Shown here: piece by piece, positions 8,654 to 18,100 of the stretch
How positions within the stretch are numbered: the first letter of the stretch is position 1
How the letters are laid out: the number at the start of each line of letters is the position of its first letter
The notes under the pieces: generated by a model
The model's input: only the letters and a program-made list of their open reading frames with translations
What the model was told of the DNA's origin: nothing
The model's database searches: none
Made by a program: the position numbers and the translations under genes
DNA from: Luteimonas huabeiensis HB2
GTDB taxonomy: Bacteria > Pseudomonadota > Gammaproteobacteria > Xanthomonadales > Xanthomonadaceae
NCBI RefSeq assembly: GCF_000559025.1
Contig: NZ_JAAN01000014.1
Location: 372,001-436,000 of the forward strand
Length of the DNA stretch: 64,000 nt
Reading direction: 5' to 3'

Positions 8654-9843
8654 GTCGTGGCGCGCGCGCACGGGGAGTCTCGTTGATTGAGCTCTTGATC
8701 GCACTGCTGATCGGCAGCTTGCTGGTGCTGGGCCTTGTTCAGATATTCAGCGCCTCGCGAACGGCTTACCAGCTTTCCGAAGGCATGTCGCGGGTCCAGG
8801 AGAACGCGCGCTTCGCTCTCGATTTCTTACAGCGCGATATCCGGCTCGCCGGGCATTTCGGCTGCGTCAACGATCAGGCGCACTGGGTTAAGGATCCTGT
8901 CGAAGGACTGGGCGTTCACCTGGGTACAGGATTGGCTTTGGCCCATCCGCTCAATTTCGCAGTATCGATCCAGGGATACGAGGCGGCCGGGACAGCGCCC
9001 GGCAACACGCTATCCATCGGTGCCGCAACCCCGGCTTGGTATCCCACCTTGCCGGCGCAGATTTCCACACTCGTCCCGAGCCCGGTTGCGGGAAGCGATA
9101 TTCTCGTGCTGCGTTATCTCGGCGCGCGAGGCGCACCGGTGACTGCGATATCCGGCGCTGCGGGTGCCGAAATCCTGACATTTTCGGCCACCGGGTGGCC
9201 AGGCTTGACAGAGGATGGAGTGACCTCCCCGACCCTGTTTGGCATCGCAGACTGCTCATACGCCACGGTGTTTCCCGGCACCGGCACCAGCGGCCAGGTT
9301 GCCGTAAGCAGCGCGCTGGTCTCGCCCGCGACGGGCCTAGTCGGCCGTTATACCGCGCATCCCTCCGGGCAAACCTTGCTTTACCGTGCAAATTCCCTGG
9401 TCTACTACGTCGCCCTAAACCCCAACGGAGAGCCAGCACTTTACCGGGCACGGGCCACCTCGACGGGCGGTTACGACGTTCCCGAAGAGCTGGTGGAAGG
9501 CGTGGAAAGCCTGCAGCTGCTGTTCGGGCAAGACACGACCCCGCAGATAGCGACTGCGACGCCGCCGGTGGGCAATATCACCTTCCACAACACCGCCAGC
9601 ACCTTGCTGGCCGGTGCGACCACCGCGGAACAACAGGCCAACCAGTGGCGCCGCGTGGGACAGGTTCAGGTTGGTCTGCTGATGCGAAGCCCTGCGCGCG
9701 CCGCAGCGCCGGAGATCGCTCATGAAGACAACAATCTTAGAGTGCTGGGTACGGTTTACCAGTCGCCCGCCACTCACGACGGGCGCTTCCGCTCCAGCTA
9801 CGAGTCCACCGTCGCGCTGCGTAATCGGCTTTTCGGAAATTGA
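8650..9843 (+). CDS. pilW: Type IV pilus assembly protein PilW
   Basis: 397 residues from the ATG overlapping the pilV stop. The leader is R-G-V-S-L-I-E-L followed by LIALLIGSLLVLGLVQIFSASR, then the PilW hallmark RVQENARFALDFLQRDIRLAGHFGC. The size fits PilW, the large minor pseudopilin (GspJ-like) of the tip complex. Its final strand carries the VALRNRLF motif common at PilW C-termini. Base composition starts to drop here compared with the flanking housekeeping genes. Confidence 0.93.
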   Translation: MSRGARARGVSLIELLIALLIGSLLVLGLVQIFSASRTAYQLSEGMSRVQENARFALDFLQRDIRLAGHFGCVNDQAHWVKDPVEGLGVHLGTGLALAHPLNFAVSIQGYEAAGTAPGNTLSIGAATPAWYPTLPAQISTLVPSPVAGSDILVLRYLGARGAPVTAISGAAGAEILTFSATGWPGLTEDGVTSPTLFGIADCSYATVFPGTGTSGQVAVSSALVSPATGLVGRYTAHPSGQTLLYRANSLVYYVALNPNGEPALYRARATSTGGYDVPEELVEGVESLQLLFGQDTTPQIATATPPVGNITFHNTASTLLAGATTAEQQANQWRRVGQVQVGLLMRSPARAAAPEIAHEDNNLRVLGTVYQSPATHDGRFRSSYESTVALRNRLFGN

Positions 9844-9844
9844 T

Positions 9845-10378
9845 ATGACCACCTCGATGCATAAGCCGGCCCCGGCTCGCCGTCAACGGGGCGCCGTTCT
9901 GTACATCGCGCTGATTATGCTGGTTCTGCTAGCGCTGATCGGGCTGGTGGCCATGCAGGTGGCCAGCATGCAGGAGAGGATGGCTGCCAACTACAACGCA
10001 ATGAATATGGCGTTTCAGCGTGTGGAGGGGCTCGTGCGCAATGTGGAATGCAATCTCGAGGATCTTGAGAATCGCAGGTCTCACAGTTGCGTCGATCGAA
10101 TTTCCGCAATCTCCATTTCATATCGATGCGACGACGGCCACGACACAGGCGTGTGGGTGAGTCAACAATCGTTGTCCAGCGCACCTGCGATCAGCGTGCG
10201 CAAGATCGACGAGTGCGTGGTCGGTGAAAGCATCATCGCCATGGGGGTCGGGCCGATGGGCGAGACGAGCCCGATCGTGATGTATCAGATCAGCGGCTAC
10301 GATACCGATTTCGAAAACGCGGCTGGCGCACCCGCTCCGACGACTGCCGCCGCAGTCGATACCGTGTTCAAGCTCTGA
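9845..10378 (+). CDS. pilX: Type IV pilus assembly protein PilX
   Basis: 177 residues. The start is the ATG at 9845, immediately after the pilW stop; the longer open frame from 9722 has no leader-like sequence. PilX proteins have a variant leader: here RRQRGAVLYIALIMLVLLALIGLVAMQ replaces the classical GFxLxE, with a single long helix. The C-terminal half is cysteine-bearing and polar. It acts with PilV, PilW and PilE in the PilY1-bearing tip. GC is clearly lower in the second half of this gene than in uvrB or ppnN, suggesting different ancestry or fast diversification. Confidence 0.88.
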   Translation: MTTSMHKPAPARRQRGAVLYIALIMLVLLALIGLVAMQVASMQERMAANYNAMNMAFQRVEGLVRNVECNLEDLENRRSHSCVDRISAISISYRCDDGHDTGVWVSQQSLSSAPAISVRKIDECVVGESIIAMGVGPMGETSPIVMYQISGYDTDFENAAGAPAPTTAAAVDTVFKL

Positions 10379-10387
10379 GGGTTACGC

Positions 10388-13300
10388 ATGAAGACCTTGG
10401 GCAGGATCTTGTTTGGCGTCGGAGTACCTGCAATCACCATAGGCGGATGGTTGGCCTACTCGGTGTTCGCGGCTCAGGCGAAGCCTGGTGCGCCGCTGGC
10501 GCAGGCTCCGATGAACACTCAGGTTCAGGTGCCGCCCGCATTCATCATGGCGGTGGATGACTCCGGCTCGATGACCTTTCACAACCAGTTTCCAGGAAAC
10601 GACGGCTATGCCTGCTGGTCGGGCAGTTCATTCTTTGCGAGCGCCGGGGTGCCGCGTACTTCCGGTACCTGCACATTCGCTTACAGCTATACGGGGCCGC
10701 GGGCCGGTTCGAGCTTCCTCGGTATCCCGCCGGTCGATACCTATGGTTTCGCACGTTCTCCGGATTTCAATCCTTCGTACTTCGATCCCGAGATCACCTA
10801 TCTGCCTTGGTTGAGTGCCGACGGTTCGCCCTATGGTGCAACGGCATCCAATCCTAGCGGGTTCGCCGATATCGCTGGCACGCGGATCGATCCGCGCGAA
10901 AGCGCTACCATCTCGCTGGCATCCGATCTTGCCGAAGTCTCGGAACGCTCTAGGTTCAATACGCGCAACAACATGTTTCTGCCAGCCGGCACGCGTTATC
11001 GGCTGAGCGGCAGCAATAACGCGAGCTGTGGTGGCCTTTCGAACGGCGGAACTAGCCAATGGCAGACCATCGGGGCGGGCGGCCGCACGGTTACCGCCAA
11101 CTGCGTAATTTACGTTGCATACTGGCCCGCCACCTTCTTCCTTCGGGAAACGACGCCGAACACGGCGCCGACGATTTCCGCGCCGGGTTATTCGGGCATT
11201 GCGCCGGTCAGAGTGCAGAATGCATGCGGCAACGGATGCCACATGTGGAAATACACGATCACTGGTAGTGCTGGGCATAGGGATGCGCTGCAGAATTTCG
11301 CAAATTGGTATTCGTTCTACGGCAATCGTAATCGCGCGATGGTCGCAGGCATGACCCGCTCGATGGCCACAGTTAACAACATGCGGGTGGGGTATTTCAC
11401 CATCAACAGCCACGCAAGCTTCGATAACCCCCTTGGCAATGCAAACGAGCGCGTCTGGATGCGCGATATGGCCGTGCCGGGAGATCGTAATGCGCTGTGG
11501 TCAAACATGCTGGCCTTGCCGGCCAGCGGGGGCACCCCCAACCGACAGGCGGTCTACGCGGCCGGGGAACAATTCCGCAGGACGACGAGCGATCGTGGTG
11601 GTGCGCCGGTTGCGCTCGCGTGTCAGCGTAACGCGCTGATGCTGTTCACCGACGGCTTCAGCAACAACAACGGTCCCAGTGTCGGCAACGTGGACGGGGC
11701 GCTTGGTGCTCCCTTCCGGGACGGACATTCAGATACGATGGCCGATATCGCTACCCGGCTTTACATCAATGATGCTCAGGGCAGATCGCCGATCCGGCCC
11801 GATATGCAGGCTGGTCAAGTACCCATTCCGTCGTCCTGTCCAAGCGATGATCCGCGCGTCAACTGCCAGAGCAATTTGCATGTCAACTTCTACGGCGTGA
11901 CGCTGGGCGGTCGCGGCGACCTGTACAATCCCGATAATCCTGCCGATCCATACACCACCGCGGCGATCTACCATAACTGGCCTTCGCGCCAGAACGACAA
12001 TCGCAGCACCATTGACGACATCTGGCATGCCGCAGTCAATACGCGCGGCGAATTCATCAACGCACGAACGCCGGCGGACATCGTCGGGGCGATGCGGCGT
12101 ATTCTGGCTAACGTGACGGGGGGGGCTACCCCATCTGGTACGTTGGCGTTGACGGGGGCCCGGATCGGAACCGGATCGTTGGGAGTTGAGCCGGGATACG
12201 AGGTGAAGAACGAGGGAACCGACTGGATCGGAACGCTGGTCGCCTATCGCCCGGTCGTCAGTTCTGATGGTCGGGTGACCCAGTCCGAAGCGTGGCAGGC
12301 GCGTTTCCCGGCGCATGGTACGCGTAGCGGCCAGACTTTCTTCGCCCGGGGCAGCGCGGTGCTGCCGTTCACGCCAGCGAACGTCGGGCTTTCCGAGTTG
12401 TGCGGTACCCCTGCCGACCGCTATCCGGGGATGTCGCGATGCAGTGCCGAGGAACTCGGCGTGCTCGGGGCCACCGCTGAGAATGCCGTCCGTTACCTAA
12501 TGGGAGACGTCTCACTGGAGCGCAGGAACAACGGCCCGTTCCGCGATCGTTCCGCGTTGCTCGGGGATATCGTCAATTCCACGCCGGTGGTCAGCTCGCC
12601 GGGGGATGACTATGGTTACCGGTCCCTTGCCGGCACTATCGGTTCCAGCTACACAAGCTACTTGGCCGCCAAGAAGACGCGGCCGTACATGGTGTATGTC
12701 GGTGCCAACGACGGCATGCTGCATGCTTTCCATGGCGGGATGAACGCCCAAGGAGAGGTTGTGAGCGGTGGCGGGCGCCAGGAGTTCGCCTACATCCCGG
12801 CCACGTCGATCGGTCATATGGGGAATTTGCTGTTTCCGTACGATCCGAGCAATGGCGGAGATCAAAAATTCGATCACCGTTACTTCGTCGATGGACCGGT
12901 CTCTGTCTCGGATGTCTGCGCAACGAGCTGTACGGCGGCCTCACACTGGAAGACGGCGCTGGTAGCGACGGCCGGGGCCGGCGGTCGCAGTGTCTTCGCG
13001 CTGGACATTTCCAACCCGACAGCATTTTCGGCGTCTCGCCGTATGTGGGAAATCAACGATCTGAACCCGGATCTTGCGGAAGATGTTCGAGACAACATTG
13101 GTTTCGTGCTTGGTCGTCCGGTGATCGTGCCGGTGAAGAGCGGCAGTACGGTGAGCTGGAAAGCGATATTCGGCAATGGTTACAACAGCCGCAGTGGCAA
13201 GGCGGTGCTGTTCGTGGTCGATCTGAGCGGAGGCTTCGGGGCGTCGAGCATCATGATGATCGAAGCGGTCGAGTCGGGGGCACCCTCGGGCCCTAATGGA

Positions 13301-14197
13301 CTGGGAAATATCGTCGTGGTTGACCGTCGGGGGGCGTCAGGGTCGATACGCGACGGGTTCGCGGACACGGTATATGCAGCCGACCAGAAGGGGGCGATCT
13401 GGAAGTTCGATCTGGAAACGGGTGAGAATTTGACAGTGCCGTTGTTCACTACACGTTCGCACGTAGAGTCAGGTCAGACCTACCGGCAGCCGATCATCGG
13501 GGGGATGACGGCGGCGACGGGGCCGCGGGGGGGGGTAATGCTGTACTTTGGTACCGGCAGTTTTTCTTTTGTCGGCGACGCCACGGATACCTCGCAGCAG
13601 TCGCTGTACGCCGTCAATGACGACGCTTCCGGTATTACAGAGACCACGATCACGCGAACACATCTGGTGCGGCGGACGGTGGCAACTGCGCAGGACGGCG
13701 CGCGTGCCCTTAGCACGCCTTCCTTGGTGGCCAATGCTAGAGGTTGGTACGTCGACCTGCCCGCAGGAGAGCGCTTCGTCGGCAATCCTCGCATTGCGTC
13801 GGGCGTCGTCTTCATGCCAACGTACTCGCCACAGGTGGGTAGTGGTGGCTGCTCCACGACAGGTCTCAACTGGCTGTTCGGCCTCAACGCGAGGACCGGT
13901 GCAGCGGCTCTGTCCAACGTGCGGCGGGGCGGGCCGAATGGCGACACGCCCGCCGTGGGAGCGGCGTCGTTGCAGCTGAACACGCCCGGCACCGCTCCGG
14001 TAAGAGATGTAGGCGTCACCGTACTGCCGCGCGTGGGGCCGGCGACCCAGGACGCGTCGCCTCCCGGGTCGCCACTTCCGGCGCAGCCGAGCCCGCCCGC
14101 GCAGGGATGCTGGATGACGGTGACAGCGGCCGGACTGCCCGACGCGCTCTATCTTCCGTACCCATGCGGTCGCCAATCGTGGAGACAGGTGCAATGA
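10388..14197 (+). CDS. pilY1: Type IV pilus tip adhesin and assembly protein PilY1
   Basis: 1269 residues. An N-terminal hydrophobic signal segment (residues 5-30) is followed by a von Willebrand A-like domain with the metal-site motif D-D-S-G-S-M at residues 57-62. The C-terminal third is the conserved PilY1 propeller (PilC-type): VYVGANDGMLHAFHGGMN, a DRRGASGSIRDGFADTVYAADQKGAIWKFDL segment split across repeats, and YFGTGSF. PilY1 sits at the pilus tip, promotes extension and mediates adhesion and surface sensing. The gene carries in-frame G tracts of 8 (12118-12125), 6 (13499-13504) and 9 (13527-13535) that could slip. GC is lower than in neighbouring core genes. The stop overlaps the pilE start (ATGA). 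Confidence 0.93.
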   Translation: MKTLGRILFGVGVPAITIGGWLAYSVFAAQAKPGAPLAQAPMNTQVQVPPAFIMAVDDSGSMTFHNQFPGNDGYACWSGSSFFASAGVPRTSGTCTFAYSYTGPRAGSSFLGIPPVDTYGFARSPDFNPSYFDPEITYLPWLSADGSPYGATASNPSGFADIAGTRIDPRESATISLASDLAEVSERSRFNTRNNMFLPAGTRYRLSGSNNASCGGLSNGGTSQWQTIGAGGRTVTANCVIYVAYWPATFFLRETTPNTAPTISAPGYSGIAPVRVQNACGNGCHMWKYTITGSAGHRDALQNFANWYSFYGNRNRAMVAGMTRSMATVNNMRVGYFTINSHASFDNPLGNANERVWMRDMAVPGDRNALWSNMLALPASGGTPNRQAVYAAGEQFRRTTSDRGGAPVALACQRNALMLFTDGFSNNNGPSVGNVDGALGAPFRDGHSDTMADIATRLYINDAQGRSPIRPDMQAGQVPIPSSCPSDDPRVNCQSNLHVNFYGVTLGGRGDLYNPDNPADPYTTAAIYHNWPSRQNDNRSTIDDIWHAAVNTRGEFINARTPADIVGAMRRILANVTGGATPSGTLALTGARIGTGSLGVEPGYEVKNEGTDWIGTLVAYRPVVSSDGRVTQSEAWQARFPAHGTRSGQTFFARGSAVLPFTPANVGLSELCGTPADRYPGMSRCSAEELGVLGATAENAVRYLMGDVSLERRNNGPFRDRSALLGDIVNSTPVVSSPGDDYGYRSLAGTIGSSYTSYLAAKKTRPYMVYVGANDGMLHAFHGGMNAQGEVVSGGGRQEFAYIPATSIGHMGNLLFPYDPSNGGDQKFDHRYFVDGPVSVSDVCATSCTAASHWKTALVATAGAGGRSVFALDISNPTAFSASRRMWEINDLNPDLAEDVRDNIGFVLGRPVIVPVKSGSTVSWKAIFGNGYNSRSGKAVLFVVDLSGGFGASSIMMIEAVESGAPSGPNGLGNIVVVDRRGASGSIRDGFADTVYAADQKGAIWKFDLETGENLTVPLFTTRSHVESGQTYRQPIIGGMTAATGPRGGVMLYFGTGSFSFVGDATDTSQQSLYAVNDDASGITETTITRTHLVRRTVATAQDGARALSTPSLVANARGWYVDLPAGERFVGNPRIASGVVFMPTYSPQVGSGGCSTTGLNWLFGLNARTGAAALSNVRRGGPNGDTPAVGAASLQLNTPGTAPVRDVGVTVLPRVGPATQDASPPGSPLPAQPSPPAQGCWMTVTAAGLPDALYLPYPCGRQSWRQVQ

Positions 14198-14658
14198 CTG
14201 TGTTGTCGCGTGTCGGCGCTTGCGGTAAGGGGCGGGCCGGGCTGCCCGCGACCAGCGGTTTCACCCTGATCGAACTGATGGTCGTGGTGGCGGTGGTGGC
14301 GATCCTGGCCGCCATCGCCTATCCCTCGTACCAGGAGCAGTTGCGCAAATCCCGTCGGGGGCAGGCCAAGGCCGATCTGGTGGAATACGCTCAATTGGCG
14401 GAGCGGCACCATGCAGTGAACAACACCTACGAGGGGTTCACCGTTCCCCTGCAGTCGCCCCGGGAGGGGACGGCTTTTTATGGGATTGCGCTTTCGAATT
14501 TGGGTCAATCCACCTTCACCTTGACCGCTACGCCGCAGGCAGGGGGGGGGCAGGCCAAGGATCGCTGCGGCGTTCTGGCGATCAACCAGGCGGGGGTGAA
14601 GACGCACACGGCCGGTTCTGTAGACGAGTGCCAGTTCGGTTCGCTGGCGCAGCCGTGA
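14194..14658 (+). CDS. pilE: Type IV pilus minor pilin PilE
   Basis: 154 residues from the ATG overlapping the pilY1 stop; this start gives a 22-residue leader before the G-F-T-L-I-E-L cleavage motif, longer than most. The helix MVVVAVVAILAAIAYPSYQEQ and the two C-terminal cysteines (residues around 129 and 148) are standard for PilE. A tract of nine G (14542-14550) encodes three consecutive Gly and lies upstream of the disulfide region, so a slip would truncate the protein. It is the last gene of the minor-pilin operon. Confidence 0.92.
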   Translation: MTVLSRVGACGKGRAGLPATSGFTLIELMVVVAVVAILAAIAYPSYQEQLRKSRRGQAKADLVEYAQLAERHHAVNNTYEGFTVPLQSPREGTAFYGIALSNLGQSTFTLTATPQAGGGQAKDRCGVLAINQAGVKTHTAGSVDECQFGSLAQP

Positions 14659-14686
14659 TTGCCGTGGTGCCGGCGCCAGGGGCCGC

Positions 14687-14714
14687 TTGACCCCAGCCGA
14701 CAAGCCTCTACAAT
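14687..14714 (+). promoter_or_regulatory. Sigma70-type promoter of tRNA-Asn
   Basis: TTGACC (14687-14692) and TACAAT (14709-14714) are separated by 16 nt, placing transcription start a few bases before the mature tRNA 5' end at 14727. Confidence 0.85.
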
Positions 14715-14726
14715 ACGCCTCCCCAT

Positions 14727-14803
14727 GCCCGAATAGCTCAGCCGGTTAGAGCACTTGACTGTTAATCAGGGGGTCGTTGGTTCGAGTCCAACTTCGGGCG
14801 CCA
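14727..14803 (+). tRNA. tRNA-Asn (anticodon GTT)
   Basis: 77 nt including encoded CCA. The acceptor stem GCCCGAA pairs with TTCGGGC, the D-arm carries GCTCAGCCGGTTAGAGC, the anticodon loop is CTGTTAA, and the T-arm contains GGTTCGAGTCC. A single gene with its own promoter and a downstream hairpin. Confidence 0.97.
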
Positions 14804-14816
14804 TACATGCGTAAGC

Positions 14817-14848
14817 GAAAGCCGTGGGCATCCACGGCTTTCCTGTTT
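14817..14848 (+). terminator. Terminator of tRNA-Asn
   Basis: An 11-bp stem GAAAGCCGTGG / CCACGGCTTTC with loop GCAT is followed by CTGTTT. The T run is weak. The same hairpin read on the other strand would lie just past the stop of the convergent pseudopilin gene. Confidence 0.75.
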
Positions 14849-14866
14849 CGTGGCGGCAGCAACGTG

Positions 14867-15379
14867 TCAGGGGTCGCAGGCGGCGCGGGCCTGCCTTGTG
14901 CTGCGTACGCGGCCTAGGTTGTTGACCACGACGCTGCCAGCCGCGGTCGTTCCCCGGCAGACATGGACGCTGAGGTTGGTGCCCGCTGCGCGACCGTCCG
15001 GTTGGAAGCGTGCGAACCTGCGCGTTGCGTGCAGGCGCTGCCCGCGCGATGGCGCGCCGACGCGGAGCAGATCTGCCGCCGCATTCGGCTGTCGGTCGCC
15101 GTCGGTATCGAGAAACACGATCCAGCCGCGCGACCAGTCCGGCTCCTTTGCGCAGCGGTGCTGGCCGTCGTCGGCACAGACCACGACCTCGACCCGACGG
15201 GCGATCGCCGTCGCCCTTGCCATAGCAAAGACCGCGCTCAGGTGGTGCAGGGTAGTCTGCAGGCGCAAGCGCTGGGCCAGCTCCGCATAGGCCGGCACGC
15301 CGACGGCGAGCGCGATGGCGAGCAGGGCCATCGTGGTCATTGCTTCGACCAGGGTGAAGCCGGCGTCTTTGCTTGCCAT
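14867..15379 (-). CDS. GspH/FimT-type pseudopilin, isolated copy
   Basis: 170 residues. The start at 15379 is fixed by a strong AAGGAGG ribosome-binding site about 7 nt upstream; an in-frame ATG 18 nt earlier lacks one. The leader D-A-G-F-T-L-V-E-A and helix MTTMALLAIALAVGVPAYAEL mark a prepilin-peptidase substrate. The globular part has DWSRGWIVFLDTDGDRQPN, the same GspH signature as the fimT at 7638, so it is a second family member. It is transcribed alone, convergent with tRNA-Asn and divergent from uvrB across a 205-nt gap. It may be an alternative minor pilin or an old duplication. Confidence 0.85.
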   Translation of the reverse strand: MASKDAGFTLVEAMTTMALLAIALAVGVPAYAELAQRLRLQTTLHHLSAVFAMARATAIARRVEVVVCADDGQHRCAKEPDWSRGWIVFLDTDGDRQPNAAADLLRVGAPSRGQRLHATRRFARFQPDGRAAGTNLSVHVCRGTTAAGSVVVNNLGRVRSTRQARAACDP

Positions 15380-15584
15380 GAACGGCCTCCTTGCCATGTG
15401 CGGCGGCCCATCGTCGCCACCGGCTGTCGGCCGCGCCATCAGGCAATGATCGCCTGGCGTTGTCGGAAAACGCCCCGCGGCCGGTTCGGAAGACGCCGGA
15501 CCCGGCGACATCGGCGTTGGGCGCGCGCTCACGCCGTGCGCGGCGGCGGCGACTAAACTGGCTCTTTGAGGAATGCCCGCCCCC

Positions 15585-17612
15585 ATGAGCGATCGCCGCG
15601 ACGCCCCCTTCCAGCTCGTGTCCCCGTATTCGCCGGCCGGCGACCAGCCGCAGGCGATCGCGCGGCTGGTGGAGGGGTTCGAGTCGGGCCTGGCGCGGCA
15701 GACGCTGCTGGGCGTGACCGGGTCCGGCAAGACCTACACCATCGCCAACGTGATCCAGCAGGTGCAGAAGCCGACCCTGGTGATGGCGCCGAACAAGACC
15801 CTGGCCGCGCAGCTCTACGGCGAGTTCAAGGCGTTCTTCCCGCACAACGCGGTGGAGTACTTCGTCAGCTACTACGACTACTACCAGCCCGAGGCGTACG
15901 TGCCGTCCTCGGACACCTACATCGAGAAGGACAGCTCGATCAACGAGCACATCGAGCAGATGCGGCTGTCGGCGACCAAGGCGTTGCTGTCGCGGCCCGA
16001 CGCGCTGATCGTGGCCACGGTGTCGGCGATCTACGGCCTGGGCGATCCGGAGGACTACCTGAAGCTGCGGCTGATCCTGGCGCGCGGCGAGCGCATCGAG
16101 CAGCGCGCGCTGATCCGCCACCTCACCGAATTGCAGTACACCCGCAACGACACCGAGCTGCGCCGCGGCAGCTACCGGGTGCGTGGCGAGGTGATCGACG
16201 TGCACCCGGCCGAATCCGACGCCGAGGCGCTGCGCATCGAGCTGTTCGACGGCGAGATCGAGAACCTGAGCCTGTTCGATCCGCTGACCGGCGAGGTGCA
16301 GCGCAGGATCCCGCGCTACACGGTGTACCCGAAGACCCACTACGCCAGCACCCGCGAGAGCGTGCTCGGCGCCATCGAGACCATCAAGGTGGAGCTGAAG
16401 GAACGCCTGGAGCAGCTGTACGCGCAGAACAAGCTGGTGGAGGCGCAGCGGCTGGCGCAGCGGACGCAGTTCGACATCGAGATGATGGCCGAGGTGGGCT
16501 TCTGCAACGGCATCGAGAACTACTCGCGCCACATGACCCGGCGCGCGCCCGGCGAGCCGCCGCCCACGCTGTTCGACTACCTGCCGCCCGACGCGCTGCT
16601 GGTGCTGGACGAGTCGCACGTGACGGTGCCGCAGATCGGCGGCATGTACCGCGGCGACCGCGCGCGCAAGGAGACGCTGGTGGAGTTCGGCTTCCGCCTG
16701 CCGTCGGCGCTCGACAACCGCCCGCTGCGCTTCGAGGAGTGGGAGGAACGCGCGCCGCGGACGATCTTCGTCTCCGCGACGCCCGGCAAGTACGAACTGG
16801 AGAAATCCGAGGGCGAGGTGGTGGAGCTGGTGGTGCGCCCGACCGGGCTGATCGATCCGGAGGTAGAGATCCGCCCGGTCGCGACCCAGGTGGACGATCT
16901 GCTGGGCGAGATCCACCAGCGCGTGGGCATGGGCGACCGGGTCCTGGTCACCACCCTGACCAAGCGCATGGCCGAGAACCTCACCGAATACCTCGGCGAG
17001 CACGGCGTGCGGGTGCGCTACCTGCACTCGGACATCGACACCGTGGAGCGGGTGGAGATCATCCGCGACCTACGCCTGGGCAAGTTCGACGTGCTGGTGG
17101 GCATCAACCTGCTGCGCGAGGGCCTGGACATGCCGGAGGTGTCGCTGGTGGCGATCCTGGACGCGGACAAGGAGGGCTTCCTGCGTTCGGCGGGTTCGCT
17201 GATCCAGACCATCGGCCGCGCCGCGCGCAACCTGCGCGGCAAGGCGATCCTGTACGCCGATACGGTCACCCGCTCGATGCGGGCCGCGCTGGACGAGACC
17301 GACCGGCGCCGGCAGAAGCAGGTGGAGTACAACGCCGCCCACGGGATCACCCCGAAATCGGTGGAGCGGGCGATCGTCGACATCATGGAGGGCGCGCGCG
17401 CGGAGCCGGCGCTGGAGAAGAAGGGCCGCGGGCGCGGCCGTCGGGTGGCGGAACCGGCCGAGGATTACGCCGCGCTCGATGCCGCCCAGGCCGCGGCCCG
17501 GCTGCGCGAGCTGGAGCAGAAGATGTACCAGCACGCGCGCGATCTGGAGTTCGAGGAGGCGGCGCAGATCCGCGACCAGATCCGGCGGCTGAAGGAGGCC
17601 ACGCTGGGCTGA
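15585..17612 (+). CDS. uvrB: Excinuclease ABC subunit B
   Basis: 675 residues, matching UvrB (673 in E. coli). Walker A GVTGSGKT near residue 40, the beta-hairpin [17 protein letters not shown] that threads between DNA strands, [11 protein letters not shown] (Walker B), the helicase block [10 protein letters not shown], and the C-terminal UVR domain that contacts UvrC ([20 protein letters not shown]) are all visible. UvrB verifies lesions handed over by UvrA and recruits UvrC for incision. The ATG at 15585 gives the conserved [15 protein letters not shown] start; an in-frame ATG at 15573 sits too close to the GAGG at 15568. No obvious LexA box was seen. Confidence 0.97.
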   Translation: MSDRRDAPFQLVSPYSPAGDQPQAIARLVEGFESGLARQTLLGVTGSGKTYTIANVIQQVQKPTLVMAPNKTLAAQLYGEFKAFFPHNAVEYFVSYYDYYQPEAYVPSSDTYIEKDSSINEHIEQMRLSATKALLSRPDALIVATVSAIYGLGDPEDYLKLRLILARGERIEQRALIRHLTELQYTRNDTELRRGSYRVRGEVIDVHPAESDAEALRIELFDGEIENLSLFDPLTGEVQRRIPRYTVYPKTHYASTRESVLGAIETIKVELKERLEQLYAQNKLVEAQRLAQRTQFDIEMMAEVGFCNGIENYSRHMTRRAPGEPPPTLFDYLPPDALLVLDESHVTVPQIGGMYRGDRARKETLVEFGFRLPSALDNRPLRFEEWEERAPRTIFVSATPGKYELEKSEGEVVELVVRPTGLIDPEVEIRPVATQVDDLLGEIHQRVGMGDRVLVTTLTKRMAENLTEYLGEHGVRVRYLHSDIDTVERVEIIRDLRLGKFDVLVGINLLREGLDMPEVSLVAILDADKEGFLRSAGSLIQTIGRAARNLRGKAILYADTVTRSMRAALDETDRRRQKQVEYNAAHGITPKSVERAIVDIMEGARAEPALEKKGRGRGRRVAEPAEDYAALDAAQAAARLRELEQKMYQHARDLEFEEAAQIRDQIRRLKEATLG

Positions 17613-17637
17613 GGCCGCCGGAGCCAGTCCGTCCGCC

Positions 17638-17649
17638 GGGGGGGGGGGG
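17638..17649. repeat. Homopolymer of 12 G after uvrB
   Basis: Twelve consecutive G in the spacer between uvrB and the convergent tRNA-Val terminator, followed by a GGCCGCG/CGCGGCC hairpin. It is the longest G tract in the window and a place where length could vary or assembly be wrong. Confidence 0.9.
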
Positions 17650-17666
17650 CCGCGAATCCGCGGCCG

Positions 17667-17699
17667 AAAAATCAAAAACCCGGCACGCCGGCCGGGTTT
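17667..17699 (-). terminator. Terminator of tRNA-Val (minus strand)
   Basis: On the minus strand AAACCCGGC and GCCGGGTTT form a 9-bp stem with a 6-nt loop, followed by TTGATTTTT. The T-rich side lies away from tRNA-Val, so it terminates that gene. Confidence 0.88.
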
Positions 17700-17737
17700 C
17701 GAAGGGTGCACGCGCTCCGGCGGATGCCGGGAACTCG

Positions 17738-17812
17738 TGGTGGGCGGTACAGGGTTCGAACCTGTGACCCCTACCATGTCAAGGTAGTGCTCTACCGCTG
17801 AGCTAACCGCCC
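17738..17812 (-). tRNA. tRNA-Val (anticodon GAC)
   Basis: 75 nt including CCA. Read on the minus strand, GGGCGGT opens the acceptor stem and pairs with ACCGCCC. The D-arm is GCTCAGCGGTAGAGC, the anticodon stem-loop is CTACCTTGACATGGTAG with GAC, and the T-arm contains GGTTCGAACCC. Confidence 0.96.
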
Positions 17813-17841
17813 GTGGGCCCTGCCGTGGAGCAGGGCCGCGC

Positions 17842-17870
17842 ATTCTAGCCCAGGCACCGGGGGCGGACAA
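17842..17870 (-). promoter_or_regulatory. Sigma70-type promoter of tRNA-Val
   Basis: On the minus strand TTGTCC and TAGAAT are spaced by 17 nt, about 30 nt upstream of the tRNA 5' end. Confidence 0.8.
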
Positions 17871-18100
17871 GCGCGCCGCGGCTTGGGCCAGGCCGGGTGC
17901 GATCGCCATCCGCGCGGGCCGGCATCGGGCCGCTTGCCGATGTTCTCGGTGGGAGCGTCATCGACGCTGGCGTCTTCCGGCCGTTGACGTCCGCCGGGAA
18001 CTCATGCGGCCGCACAGGTGCGGTCCACCGCTTCGCCCATCGGCGGCCTGCCCGGCCGGCAGGTCCGGCACCTCGCGCTCGACGTCGTATCGCCCGTGCC

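Noticed and set aside
15388-15584. LexA box upstream of uvrB
   Set aside because: No CTG-N10-CAG-like or other recognisable LexA operator could be found in the spacer.
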